Positions 37,781 through 49,250 of a stretch of 64,000 nt of DNA are shown here, in pieces. The DNA is from Acanthopleura granulata (lineage: Eukaryota > Mollusca > Polyplacophora > Chitonida > Chitonidae): assembly GCA_016165875.1 (NCBI GenBank), contig JABBOT010000005.1, positions 23,442,627-23,506,626 of the forward strand, read 5' to 3'. A program made the position numbers and the translations under genes. The notes under the pieces are model-generated. The model had not been told where the DNA came from and searched no databases. It was given only the letters and a program-made list of their open reading frames with translations. The stretch's first letter is position 1. Each line of letters begins with the position of its first letter.

Positions 37781-39218
37781 CTACAACAGCAAACGAAAAA
37801 AACAAAAATATTTTACTTCTTTATCTTATTAGTGTTTAACACTGTGCTCAAGAATTATGGCTGGAGTATATGAAGTGCCCAGAGAAAACCACCAATGTTT
37901 CCTAAAAGCACATGGTACTTGATAACCTCCTGACTAAATAGGGCATCTTAACACCATAAACAAATAACATATCAGACTTGATGGCTTCCATTTTTTCCAA
38001 GGACAATAAATAATGAAAGTGTACAATTATAAGGAAAAATATGTGTGTAATTTATCAGTTCAACCCTTCTCTGCACAGTCCAAATAATCTATAAATAGTA
38101 CATTTAATTCACCATATACATGTATACATATTTGAATATAAGCCTGCATTTCCTTCATTACCACATATATTTCAAAACAGAATAGCTGAACAATGTACAA
38201 TAAGTTTACTACTTACTTTATACTAATATATGATGATGAAAATGATCAAGATACATGCTGGAATTCATATCTTGTCCTGGTAAGAAGTGGGTAATACAAA
38301 TTATCCATTTGAAAGTGGCATATTTATAGCACACAAGACATTCACGTAAGAAATCATTTATTTTGTTTGTTTCTTCACAACTACAAATGTAGAATTCTTT
38401 CATAACTTTAGGGACAAATAAATAAATACACTGGAGTGATATTCAAAAAAAGAAAAAAAAAGAAAAAGCTACATTTGATGGAACTAGGCTAAATACATGT
38501 AATGTAAAATTCAAATGTTTAATTCTGCCACATAACGCAATAATTCTGGTGAATAGCTTATTGCTAAAGATTAATTACTGCACAATGAACAAATAATACA
38601 TTTGCAATGACTGTGAACTACATGTACGACAGTGCTTCCTATCTTATTGCAATTTTCTCTACTAAAATCTTCCTCATTATTGTTATTATTCTAGGTGTTG
38701 ACTCCTTCATATCTAGCACACCGTGTTTAGATACAAATGTAACATGCTTCTTGAACACAAAAGCATAAGTGAGTCACTGTTATTTGTTACTGAGTCTAAC
38801 ATAGATAGTACTGCATCACTACAATTCAACTTCTGCGCTGACAAGCCCACATCGCACTTGGTGTCAAATGTGTCAACACTAACATTCTCAGTGACAATTA
38901 TATAAAACTCCAGAGGGTCATATATACTGCATCTGGGGTAAATAATGAATAAATATGTATGTGTACATATGCATACGTGTGTTGTATTTTAATTTTTACC
39001 TAATCCATCATTTGTATGACAATCCTATAATTCTGGTCGCATTCGCTTTTGGCAGTTCACGAGAAATCGCTGAAAATTACGGAAAAATGTCTTGAGTATC
39101 ATCTTCACAGCAGGTTATTGAAATATTGAAATTCTGACAGCACGTTATTATAAACAGAATTAGATCACTGGATTCTGTAAGAGATGTGTCATCATCAAAA
39201 ATGACTAACAAGCAGCAT

Positions 39219-39303
39219 CTCATTCGGTGCCCAATTCCCGCAGCTTGTCATCATCCAAGGTATCTTTCACAATGCTAGAAATGATCGTGATGTCATTAGT
39301 CAC
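39219..39303 (-). other. Unassigned C-terminal exon-like segment
   Basis: The minus strand reads VTNDITIISSIVKDTLDDDK then LRELGTE and TGA at 39221-39219. It has plausible charge and codon pattern, but no good acceptor before it and no known family. It may be chance. Confidence 0.18.
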
Positions 39304-40659
39304 GACTCAATTTCACCTTTTTTCAGTGTTTACGGTTATGTTTACAATTAAAGAGAACAAGTTTGTGATTTTCTTGCAATTTCGTGAAAACAATTTCTTT
39401 GTGTCATTTGGGTGACGTTTGTTTGACAGACAGATCCAGACGCATAGGGGCATTACATACGTGTCTACTCCCGTTTCACTCCGACACTCCACTGCCAGCA
39501 TCCAAACAACCGCCAGCTGCCTCTATGCACTTCCTGAAAACCGTTTTCCCCGTGTAGTAATCCAACGCCAGTAATGACAGGCCTCTAAACTAGCATAGAC
39601 ACATCATCCAAGAGCAACAGCATACTCAATTTCGGAAAACAATAATTACATTTTGAAAAATTGGAGTGTTGTCTTCTCACGCATTGTATGTTACTTCCGC
39701 CTAGGAGCTCTTCACGGTGGAGGTACATTTTCTCATGCAGTGAATCATCGGGCTACTTTGATTGGTTGAATGGAATGTTGCAGAGATTCGACAGCTGTCA
39801 ATCACAGGCTCACTGATGACAAAACCATATGACACTGTCTGGAATGTTTCAATCGCGAAGGGACATTTTTGGCTACAGTTCGATACAAGTTCAATTTGAG
39901 CTGCTTACGCAGTCCAGGGAGGGCTTTGCGATGTCACAATTTACTGAAACATGTAATTGGCCCATTTCTACTATTTTCAACAAAATTATTTTGGACAAAC
40001 TATGTTTTGTTTGGACACCTCAGGAGTCTTGGCTTACTTTCATTTTTCAATGCGTCAGTGCTCAGTGATAAAGGGTGCAAGGCCTAGTGAGGTGTTCATT
40101 TGATGCACGTAAGGAGGTAACATATATTTCGGAATAACAATAACAGTAACTTTTTAGACACAGAATGAAGTCAAAAATACAACTAATAAATTCAAATTAA
40201 AAATAAGAAATATTTATATGTGAATTTTCCCCAAAACCCCAAAAAATAATAAACAAGAAGAAACGAAAAAAAAAAAAAAAAATGTATAATATCAAATATC
40301 ACTGATTAGCAAATTGAAAGGAAGCTTGTATGAATAATTAATTGTTAATTTTATGAAACCACAAAGTTCACACACATATGGCGTATTATACTGTAGTATT
40401 TGAAGATTTATGTTAATTGATATTAAGATACAACACAAATGTTTCAAGTGGCTACTTGGTTTGTTTTGCATGTTGTGTTAATAAATGCTTTTACAAAATA
40501 TGCCCTTTTCAGACACATCCACATACGCTGTTAGAAATGTTTTTTGCCTTGGCATCATTTGATATTTTAAATCACATTTGTATAACTATGGTTGATGAAA
40601 ACCGAACATTTGTGACATAATGTAACACTGGTGGTCAGCATGCTGATGTAGTATAATGA

Positions 40660-40965
40660 TCCAAGAGCCTCTCACCAATGCAGTGGCCGTGAGGTTAAAT
40701 CCAGCTTAAGCTGTCTTCATCTCCAGGTCTGGTAAGGTCTGCCAGCAACCTAGGGATGGTAGTGGGTTTCTTTAAGGCTCTGCACAGGATTCCACACCAT
40801 AATGCTGGACATCAAAAGTAAATATCTATTAATTTATTTGATTGGTGTTTTACACAACACTCAGGAATACTTCACTTATACAATGGCGGCCAGCATTATG
40901 GTGGGAGGAAACCAGACAGAGTTCGAGGGAAACCCAAGGCCATCCGCAGGTTGCTGGCAGACAAA
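40660..40965. mobile_element. Head-to-tail inverted pair of SINE copies
   Basis: 40660-40815 is a sense copy (AGAGCCTCTCACCAATGCAG, CTGCCAGCAACCTAGGGATG). 40828-40965 is an antisense copy (TTTATTTGATTGGTGTTTTA, CCAGCATTATGGTGGGAGG, CATCCGCAGGTTGCTGGCAG). Together they form an inverted repeat that could fold. Confidence 0.8.
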
Positions 40966-41794
40966 AGTGCAAAATAAAAAATTTAAAAATTTTTGAAGTG
41001 GTGGCAATGATTGGCATCAGCCATTTGCACATTTTCCTTTTTGTTGACACATACAGAGTATTTCAGACCAGTCACCTCTCTTGTTGCAGGGTACATCTAA
41101 ACATTGAAGTATTTAAGCATCATGGTGCATTTTGTCAACTTAGACATGACAAGTCAGACGGAAATAAGAGATTTCTTTCATTTGGAATTAATTTGACACA
41201 TCAACCATAAAAATAGTCATCCATGTTTTAATTGGTGTGGTTCTTCTATACCATTACAACTGGGCAGGGCTGTTATGGTTTCAAAATGAATCCTAAAATT
41301 TTTGCGAATTTTTCAGTGCAAAAAAAAAAAAAAAATTCACATGCTTCGATTTTGTTTAATTCTCTAAGTTGCTAGAACAAATTGAATGATATGAACACAG
41401 CAGTTTTGGGTCTTCATGTAAGATGGTTTACTTTCTTAAGTGTGTGCATACTGCAAATGCGTTGGCGTTAATGACACCTGTCAACTTTCGGTAAATGACA
41501 TCCGAGTCTTTGTATTGCACTAGCACACTAACCGCTTGGCCATGAAGGCCCTCTCAGTGTAGGAACCATGTTAAGGTATGTGTGGGCAATATCGATGAGA
41601 ACTTTCCTATCTGCTGTACTATTATGGCCTATAGGTTACTCTAACCCATATATAACAATTACCGTAGTCACAGATTTAACACATTATTCTCCCCTGAAAG
41701 ACGTGTATATTATCCATTTGTATCGGCACACGTTTCTGGTTTTGTCACTGTCTTATACACAAGAGAGGGTATATTGTGCTGAAACACATGGAAT

Positions 41795-41930
41795 GATTTA
41801 TTTACTGTTTAATGCCGTACGGTACTGAAGAATTTTTTGTTTACACTATGGCGGTCAGCTTTATGAGTGGAGGAAACCAGGGTAAAAACAACCTATGAGA
41901 TGTTGCTGACAAACTTCTCGCATGTAATAA
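41795..41930 (-). mobile_element. SINE fragment, diverged
   Basis: TTTATTTACTGTTTAATGCC, CTATGGCGGTCAGCTTTATG and GAGATGTTGCTGACAAACTT. Confidence 0.55.
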
Positions 41931-42421
41931 TTTTGAATAAATGAATGGTTTGACAGAATGCCACTGTGGTAATCTTGGAATGCAGAGCATCTGACCAGTA
42001 TGAATGATTGTTCAAATCCAGGTCTCATTTTCGTCTCCACACCTTTTTACCCGAGTAGATTGTTTATGTATTGTGTGGGTTTTCTCCAGACACTGGTTTT
42101 CCTCTCTCCATCCACCCAACTATTGTCTTGAGAAATGAAATACTCTTAAATACAGCATATTTCATGAAACTGCAATGAAAAAACAACTAGGCATCCCAAA
42201 GACCCCTTTCAAAAACCAACAAAAACTGCCATTAAATGAAGTATGCATCTCTTTACAAACACGATTTTTCTGATTTTCAGAGTGAATAAAATGCCATGGA
42301 AAATAGAGGTTGTATTTAACGCAGACCAAACAGAACAAGCTGAAGCAAAATGACAACACCAATGCCTTTTGGCTGCTAAACATCTTTTGACTGCTATATT
42401 TTAAATTCAACACAAATATAC

Positions 42422-42502
42422 CTGTAGCACTACACCTTCATCTGTAATCTCAAAAAACAACTCTTCAGACATAAAAAATGTCTCACAATACTGAGTTTCA
42501 AT
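42422..42502 (-). other. Unassigned exon-like segment
   Basis: An 81-nt phase-0 segment between an AG (TTAACAG) and a GT (CTACAG|GTATAT) reads ETQYCETFFMSEELFFEITD then EGVVLQ. The composition looks protein-like, but I recognise no family, the acceptor is weak and no partner exon was found. It may be chance. Confidence 0.2.
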
Positions 42503-42879
42503 CTGTTAAGCATGGCCCAAAAAGACCACCATACAAGTTCAATGCTTTGTTTTTTCATACTGTTATTCTGTGTTAAAAAAAGAAATACGCCGAAAAAGAT
42601 AGCACAAGAAAACCATGTATATAGAATCTGTATTAAAGTTTCTTTCCCATGATGGTTACTTTATATAAAGGTGGTCTCTTCCTTTAAATGCCGGCAGTTA
42701 TTATTTATTCGTCTATGGTCTGTGCAACATTCCCATCTCTGTAGGTTCTCAAGACTTTCTGCTACATCTTTACTTGATCAGCTTACACAGAATGTGTCAT
42801 CACAAATATTTGCGTATGGCTCCAGAAGAGCTTGTTTCAACCAACCAATGGGTAAGACCACTTACACAAGCCTACATCG

Positions 42880-43085
42880 CTAAATTTATTTCTTTAGTTA
42901 ATTGGTGTTTTATAATATTTTACTTATACGACAGCAGCCAGCGTTATGGTGGTGGGAAACCGGGCAGAGCCAAGGGGAAACCCACGACCATTCGCAGGTT
43001 GCTGGCAGACCTTCCCACATAGAGCCAGAGAGGAAGCTACCATGAGCTGGACTTGAACTCACAGTGTGCATCACAAAAGCATCAT
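42880..43085 (-). mobile_element. tRNA-derived SINE, head missing
   Basis: Plus-strand reading ATTGGTGTTTTATAATATTT, CAGCCAGCGTTATGGTGG, GAAACCCACGACCATTCGCA and GCTGGACTTGAACTCACAG match the family in reverse orientation up to the B box. Confidence 0.8.
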
Positions 43086-43170
43086 GCTGAACGTTTTAGA
43101 TGGCGAAGACAGCACCCACACAATGTTATTTTCAATCCTGCCTGCATGGAACATGCTGAAAGCCAGCTAC

Positions 43171-43382
43171 CGAAATGAGCTAAAATTTCATCCATGACTA
43201 AGTTGTGCATTTTTTATGATTCTGAGAGTTCTGTTGATTTTAGACAGTTTTGAGGTTTGTTTGGAAACCTGGATGATATCTACTGGCAAAATGTGAGTTT
43301 CACCACCAGAAGTAATATTGTATGACATTTATTTGAGTCCAAAGATGCGCTTTCTTGGTCGACATTTCAGGTCGTTTACAGA
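43171..43382. mobile_element. CCTAAAATTTC-end element, copy
   Basis: GCTAAAATTTCATCCATGAC ... GGTCGACATTTCAGGTCGTT, with interior GAGAGTTCTGTTGATTTTAG. Confidence 0.75.
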
Positions 43383-43444
43383 ATTGGCTACACAAGATTT
43401 ACATTCACTTTGTGGCAATCAGCTTACCAGCCACTTTCTTTTGT

Positions 43445-43600
43445 TGTTCATTTATTTATTTGCTTGTTGCTAAATGCCATACACAGCAATTTTGAACTTA
43501 CACAACGACAGTCATGTTGTATGGCAGGAGGAAACTATGGTGCCCAGTAAAAACCACTGCCAATTGGCCAATTACTGGCAAACTCTCCCATGTGAACATA
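43445..43600 (-). mobile_element. SINE fragment, diverged
   Basis: TTCATTTATTTATTTGCTTG, ACACAACGACAGTCATGTTG and TACTGGCAAACTCTCCCATG. Confidence 0.5.
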
Positions 43601-44384
43601 TCCTACTGATTGAAGGCCACATGATCTCCTCTGAACCATGCAAGACCACATGGTAGCAAAGCACTGTAGAATGACACAGCAGCCTCAACGGCTGGCAAGT
43701 GTATGGGTGAAGAATACCAGAGTCCAACAAGACAATTTTCATCTCTCTTCTTCATCTCTGGGCAATATTGTATAATAGGCAACAAACAAAAGACATCACA
43801 TGCAAAATAGAACACTTCAGCTTTTCTTTCTCTGTACTTTTATTTTCCTCAGAGTGTAAAGCGAATTCTGCTGTTAAATTAGGCAATGAACTCGTACGGG
43901 ATTGGCTGGATTACAGTTGGTTGGTTGTAGCGTGTCCTCACAAAATGACCCTTCCTTGGTTGTGCAGGCTGAAATATAAAATTTTCAAAATATCACTACA
44001 CTATAAGTTCATATTCAGTAAGGGGGCCAAAATTCAATCAATATTTCTCAATGGGTGGCTTATTAACCAACCAAAAGCAAACAATTCGAAATTTGTGCTA
44101 AACATAAAATGGTTATGATGTCTCAGCTTCCACATACAATACAAGGCACATAACTCTTCCCACCTTTCCCAGCACCTTTGCATTTTTTAAACTTATTACA
44201 CAGTCTGCATGTTTAGACAGAATGAGTAAAAGCCTCAACACTGAGAATCACTGATCAAGTAGACTCAACTCAGGTTGTTCCTAGTGCACCACTGACTGTG
44301 ATAGCATTTGACTTGAGCATTATGTCGGATGTACTCCAGACTACCTCACTTACATTCAAGTTGTTACAGTGGTTTGCGAGAGAG

Positions 44385-44835
44385 GTTAAGAGGAAAGCAG
44401 AAAGGGCCTCAGAGGAAACCAAAGAGGCACAGAAGAAACCAGAAGGGTGGGGAGGCGACCAGAGAGCGGTTGAAAATAAACCAGAGAGAAGTTGAGAAGA
44501 AACACAAATGTGTTTGAGAGGAAACCAAAAAAATCTACGAGGAAACCAGAGAGACTCAAAGAAAACCACAGACGGGCACAAAGGAAAAAGAGAGGTTGAG
44601 AGGAGACCAAAAAGAGGTTGAGAAGTATCCACAGAAAGGACAAGAAGAAATGCGAAAGTGGTTGAGAGGAAATCATAAAAATCTACCAAGAAACCAGAGA
44701 GAGGCTGAGAGGAAACCACTGAGAGACTCGGAAAACCAGGGAGAGGCTCAGCAAAAACTAAAGAGAGGCTCAAAGGATGCCAAAGATAGGTTCAGAGGAA
44801 ACCAGAGCAAGGCTCAGAGAAAGCATCCCACTTTG
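44385..44835. repeat. Purine-rich minisatellite downstream of RPL21
   Basis: Irregular ~24-27 bp units such as GAGAGGAAACCAGAGAGAG and GAGGCTCAGAGAAAGC give a 450-bp stretch with strong A/G bias on the plus strand. The 167-aa and 96-aa minus-strand open frames across it are repeat artefacts. Confidence 0.85.
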
Positions 44836-44885
44836 CTGCAAATGAATGACAGACCAAGGTGCTGAAGGACTGCAATGCACTTTAA

Positions 44886-46567
44886 TCAGACAACCACGCT
44901 TTCCTTTTTCTTCTCCCCGCAGTAAATCCTTTCACCTACACCTACCTGTCTCTTGCAATTGACAGAGATGCCCTTCTCACTGGCCTCACGCTTCTTGTCC
45001 TCGTTTTCTTTCAACCTCCTCAAGAAATCCAGACGGCAGTTTGAGTGTTTCACATGCTCAATTCTCACGTTGATGCGTTTGGCGATGATACGGTTCCTGA
45101 AAAAAGTTTGATTTAGTTTTACTTCACTGCTTTTACATCTCTCAGCAAGGATATATGTAAGTGTATATATACATACATGATATTTGTCTGAAATTCTTGG
45201 ATCATGAGGCAGCCATGCAGAAGCAGGAGGAATCTCCTGCACCATTACACTTCATTCTAGGAAAAACTTTTCACACAGTATTTTTACAACTGATTTTTAT
45301 GTACTCTTTATTAACATACAGTAGCACAGTTGACACTTTTTTCTTTTTTGTTGCAAGTTAATTGAAAATATTTCCTACATGTGACATACATAAACGCACA
45401 CCTAATTAGTGGAAGTTTAGTGCTCTTCTAAAATCTTTAGATTGTATGAACAGTCACATCAGGGTCGTTGATTGCTTATGGTCATACAGTCAAGCCTGCA
45501 AACAGGTGCCTGACATTTTTGAAAACACTGCTTTGGAGGATGTGGTTTGACCCAAGAGACCTTTGTCCAGTGATGTGCAACACTGACAACATGATCATAC
45601 CATTTCATCCAAAGGGGTGTTATCAAAAATGTCAGGCACCTATTAGCAGGCTTGAAACAGTGAGAGCAATGGAAACAATAAATTCCCTATCACCCTCCCC
45701 CCCCATAACCACTGAAAGGCAAGTATCTCTTACTGCTCACCCACAGCCCTTGTCAGTTTTGAAATCTTATGGTTATCTGCTTATAGTAGGGTATGCCTAT
45801 TACAAGGCACTCTAATCTATATGCCCTGGTGTAGTTAGTTCATGTAAAATCAACCAAGTTATTAAAGTTTCAACAGCCATGAGTGTGGCAAACACCCCAA
45901 GGTTGTATTATTTGTCCCAAATCACATCACGTGACATCATGAAAACATTTTCTTCTGTTTTACTCCAGAGGATGAGAAATAAATACCTACCCAACTGTCT
46001 TGTTGACAATGACACCAACAGCATGCTGCGTAACATTGAAAACTCGGCCAGTCTTGCCGTGGTAGAACTTGTATGGCATGCCTTTCTGTACAGCCCCATC
46101 ACCCTGTAATTAGACAGGTGAAGTATGGTGAATTTTTGACTGTTTCATGTTTTAACGCAGTTTACACCATAGATGAGAACTTTTCACACATGCGATGGCA
46201 GTCAGTTTTATATATGTAGATATGCACCACACTATACGGGTTTAAAGCATGACTTCTTAAACTAATGTTAAAATGAGGAAGGACCATACAAGCATTAGCC
46301 CCATTTTCATTTCAGTACCAAAGTCAAAGAGTTGACAGGACAATTCCAACAGCATAAAAGAGAATAGACAATGGAAGAAAAACAAGTTCAAGAGCTCTGT
46401 ATCACTAGAGTTTCATCTTCTAGCCTTACCTTAATGTCAACAATGTCACCTCTGCGATACACTTTCATGTACTTTGAAAGGGGAATGACTCCATGTCTTC
46501 GAAATTTCTTTGAGAACATGTACCGTGTACCACGGCGGTAACCCTTTGGATTGGTCATCTTGGCTCA
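44886..46567 (-). CDS. RPL21: Large ribosomal subunit protein eL21 (RPL21); canonical last exon not found
   Basis: Component of the 60S ribosome. Coding exons are 46567-46430 (ATG at 46558-46556, preceded by acceptor TTTTTTGCAG), 46103-45991 and 45096-44946. They read [19 protein letters not shown], then [31 protein letters not shown] and [19 protein letters not shown], close to human RPL21. The last recognised exon ends in NCKRQ at a good donor (GTAGGTGTAGG). The conserved tail expected next (about 30 residues, PPREAHFVR type, ending near YEFMA) was not recognised anywhere in 38.0-44.9 kb. Reading through the donor gives 19 odd residues and TGA at 44888-44886 overlapping an ATTAAA. Exact intron positions and a clean frame argue for a working gene rather than a processed copy. 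Confidence 0.92.
45491..45654. mobile_element. Short inverted-repeat element (MITE-like), type copy
   Basis: The left end AAGCCTGCAAACAGGTGCCT with GACATTTTTGAAAACAC is mirrored by GGTGTTATCAAAAATGTC with AGGCACCTATTAGCAGGCTT, giving arms of about 37 bp in a 163-bp element with no open frame. Related copies lie at 1.93-2.11 kb and, as half an element, at 57.77 kb. Confidence 0.85.
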
Positions 46568-46639
46568 CTGCAAAAAAGTTAATCCTGAATTATCCATTAT
46601 AATTTACAGCTAAGAGCTCTAAATGAACTTCTCCATTTA

Positions 46640-46805
46640 ATAATTAACTTTTTTGACTAATTACTGTTTCCTGTCATACTCAAGAACATTTCACATACAT
46701 GTGATGGCAGAGTGAGTCAGTTTCAAGGGTAGAGTAAACTGGTGTGCCCAGGAAAACCCACTGACCTAAGGCAGGTTACTAATGAACTTTGCTGTGTGCA
46801 ATGAG
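46640..46805 (-). mobile_element. SINE fragment, diverged, 5' of RPL21 coding exons
   Basis: CATACTCAAGAACATTTCAC and GGCAGGTTACTAATGAACTT match the diverged copies seen at 8.6, 13.8 and 60.6 kb. Confidence 0.45.
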
Positions 46806-47059
46806 CTGACTCGCACACCATCTTGTGGAAAATGATCTGCAAAAGATGCAAGACTGCGGAATGCTGTTTCCACCAAGGTGACGGTCGCACCAAGTGTGAG
46901 GTCATACTTAAAAAATGAGGGCCCTACTCGAGAACTTTTACTGGTATTTTTGATAGAAGTTTTTCTTAAATTTTTCTCTCAATGTAAATTTTTCTAAAAT
47001 CCTTATCTCTTTCAGGAGCTAGAGTAACAAAAACGAATTCCCTACCGATCGATCCAGAC

Positions 47060-47215
47060 TGTTTTTTTCCCTGACAGCATCAGGTTATGCCCAACAAACA
47101 CTTTTTGAATGATGGTCTAAGCGGAATTCTCTATACGAGGTCCCAATTGAACCCACACCCCAAGTGCCTTTTGATTACGTGCCGGGCACATTACTCACTG
47201 AGCTACATCCTTTTT
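47060..47215 (-). mobile_element. Possible third tRNA-like SINE
   Basis: Minus strand reads GGATGTAGCTCAGTGAGTAA (A-box-like) and later TGTGGGTTCAATTGGGACCT (B-box-like). There is one copy only in the window, and its tail is not defined. Confidence 0.4.
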
Positions 47216-47261
47216 CCTCAATTTACTGAATAAAAGAGTGTGCCATCGTAGAAATACACAC

Positions 47262-47612
47262 TGAAATGGATGCTCATATATATAATAAAATATACATCCG
47301 CACTGCCAGATTTTCACCCTTTTCTAGCTCAACCTTCTGTGACTGATATTATGAATATCTCATGGAAATGTAATCTTTGATGACACTGTGGATCTTAAGA
47401 TCTATTTAAATTTTGACAGTTGAACCTATTAAAGCTTAACAAATGAATGCCTCGATTTACCTGAATTTTTGTGAACCGATCATTCCCGCACTGTGTGGTA
47501 AAGTCCGACCAACAGAAAGAACAGAGTCTTTTTGAGGACTTGCACATTTCTATGAATATTTTATTTTTGTGTATATTCTTTTAAAAATCTAAACATTAAA
47601 AATGCAATTTTA
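47262..47612. repeat. Proximal copy of a duplicated block containing the candidate RPL21 first exon
   Basis: About 350 bp that recurs at 48.89-49.25 kb in the same orientation. Shared anchors include GATCTATTTAAATTTTG, TTAAAGCTTAACA and TTTTTGTGTA next to CTAAACATTAAAA. This copy keeps the GT donor of the putative first exon. Confidence 0.8.
47461..47520 (-). promoter_or_regulatory. RPL21: Candidate RPL21 transcription start and non-coding first exon
   Basis: The first coding exon of RPL21 begins behind a 3' splice site, so a non-coding exon must lie upstream. On the minus strand at 47522-47514 there is a pyrimidine run (TTCTTTCT), as in the 5' TOP start of ribosomal protein mRNAs. It is followed by TGGTCGGACTTTACC and a donor, ATTCAG|GTAAAT, at 47461/47460. 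The 59-nt size is typical of such exons. This is inferred; no transcript is available. Confidence 0.45.
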
Positions 47613-47711
47613 TATCATGGCTGTTACACATCAAGAATGCAACTGTAAATCGGGTTCAAAGGCTCAGAAAACGAGACAACCCAGGTCCCCCCCCCCACCT
47701 TCCCATTACTT

Positions 47712-47955
47712 AACATATTTATTATCTATTTACTTGATTGCTGTTTATCACTGTACTCAACAATAATTAACTTACATAATGGCAGCAAGCATTATGGTGC
47801 GAGAAGACCAGACAGAGCTCTGTGGAAATCCACAACCAAATACAACCGGAGAGGAAACCACCACGAGCTAGAATTGAACTCACAGTGATCGTATTGGTGA
47901 CAGACACCTGGGTTATTGTATTACACTATAGCGCTAACCACTAGGCCACAAACTT
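47712..47955 (-). mobile_element. tRNA-derived SINE, near full length, diverged
   Basis: Minus-strand head GTGGCCTAGTGGTTAGCGC, B-box-like GTGAGTTCAATTCTAGC, body with CACCATAATGCTTGCTGCC and tail AAATAGATAATAAATATG. It lies upstream of RPL21. Confidence 0.75.
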
Positions 47956-48887
47956 ACTCTAGTTCTATTCTTATACTTCTTTGGTAGTGAATCACTGAAG
48001 CCTTAAGGTATTTTCAGACATAGTTTTAAATTGTCTTTTTACTCATAACTTCATTTTCACAAGGTTTTTCCCTTTAACTTGGCCTTTCTTCACATTTTCA
48101 TTTTTTACTTTTTTTTTTGTTCCAACATATGCAATTGACAGTAGGATAACAGTGAATCTGGTGAAAAGGTGGAGGAATTGGGAAACCACCTTTCAGGTTA
48201 CTTGGGTTCAGTGAAAGTTGATCTGTTTGGCTATTAAGGTATGTAAATGTCAAGGCCCAATGGCTGAAGTGTGAGCCTTTTGGTTGGATATTTCTCAGCG
48301 GTAAGTACTCGGATGCAATGTACTGCCACCAGTAAAACTTGTGGATGAGGGCATTTCATTTGAAGAAATCATGCAAAATATCCTTCTGTAGGCACTAGGA
48401 CACAGCACATCTTGTTTCACATCGTAACCTTTCTGATTATGCCACTTGAATTGGTTACAGGTTCCCAGCTATTATTGGATTTAGTGTTATTTACTGTAAA
48501 TCCTTTTGAATCAGAGTGTTAAATATGTTCCAAAGGGTTTCCTGCACATCAATATATAGGCATATACATATATGGCTTTATGGATATAGGGGTTTTTATT
48601 GCTTTCTTTCCATAATATTTAGCCAAGGAACATGTCTCAGCAGACAAGTCAACTGCCCAATTTCGCTAGCTTTCACTCTGTAACTCTCCATCTATCACCA
48701 AAAATATTTAAAAAGGAGTGCTGCAGTTGTGACTTTTGTAGTGTGACACAAGCATGTAATATTTTCAGCACTGTCTCAGTGAGTGAGTTTCCGATTTTGT
48801 CCAAGTCTCTTTTCCTCTTTACATGTACCACCAATAAATTTATATCACTGCATAACAATGTGTGCCACAGAAGAGCAACAGTGCATG

Positions 48888-49250
48888 GTAATGAATGCTC
48901 ATATATAAACTAAAGTTTACAACAACAACATCCACATCGCAAGATTTTCACGTTTTCTAGCTGATCTTTTTCAGACTGATATTACGAATATCGCACGGAA
49001 ATGTAATCCTTGATATCATCGTGGATTTTGAGATCTATTTAAATTTTGGACTGTTGAACCTGTTAAAGCTTAACATGTAATTAATGATTCGATTTGATTG
49101 AACTTTTGCGACCTGTTCATTTCCGCACCTTGTGGCAATGGCCGACCGATAGAAAAGAACACATGGTCGCTTCGAAGACTAGTACATTGCGCTGAATATA
49201 TTATTTTTGTGTAATATTCTTTTAAAACTCTAAACATTAAAATCGCAGTT
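48888..49250. repeat. Distal copy of the duplicated RPL21 upstream block
   Basis: Diverged second copy of 47.26-47.61 kb. Its minus strand also has a pyrimidine-rich start-like motif (TTCTTTTCTATCGGTCGG at about 49161-49144). The position equivalent to the donor reads TTCAATCAAA instead of TTCAGGTAAA, so the GT is missing. It could be a decayed promoter copy or a distal alternative promoter using another donor. Confidence 0.8.

Larger units (their letters stand above)
37781..44885. other. Intergenic region ARAP-RPL21, repeat-rich
   Basis: Contains at least five SINE copies or fragments, an inverted-repeat element (43.2 kb) and a purine-rich array (44.4 kb). The ARAP promoter and non-coding exon(s) should be here, perhaps near 39.5-39.8 kb, where CG dinucleotides are more frequent, but no start site could be fixed. 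Two weak exon candidates are listed separately. Confidence 0.6.

Noticed and set aside
43768..44118. 116-aa plus-strand open frame
   Set aside because: No recognisable family, no splice partner, no start context and AT-rich codon use; most likely chance.
44270..44865. Open frames of 167, 96 and 89 aa
   Set aside because: Products of the purine-rich tandem array; low complexity and present on both strands.
46109..46430. Search for intronic snoRNAs in RPL21, as found in vertebrates
   Set aside because: No convincing C box/D box pair or H/ACA arrangement was visible in either intron by eye.
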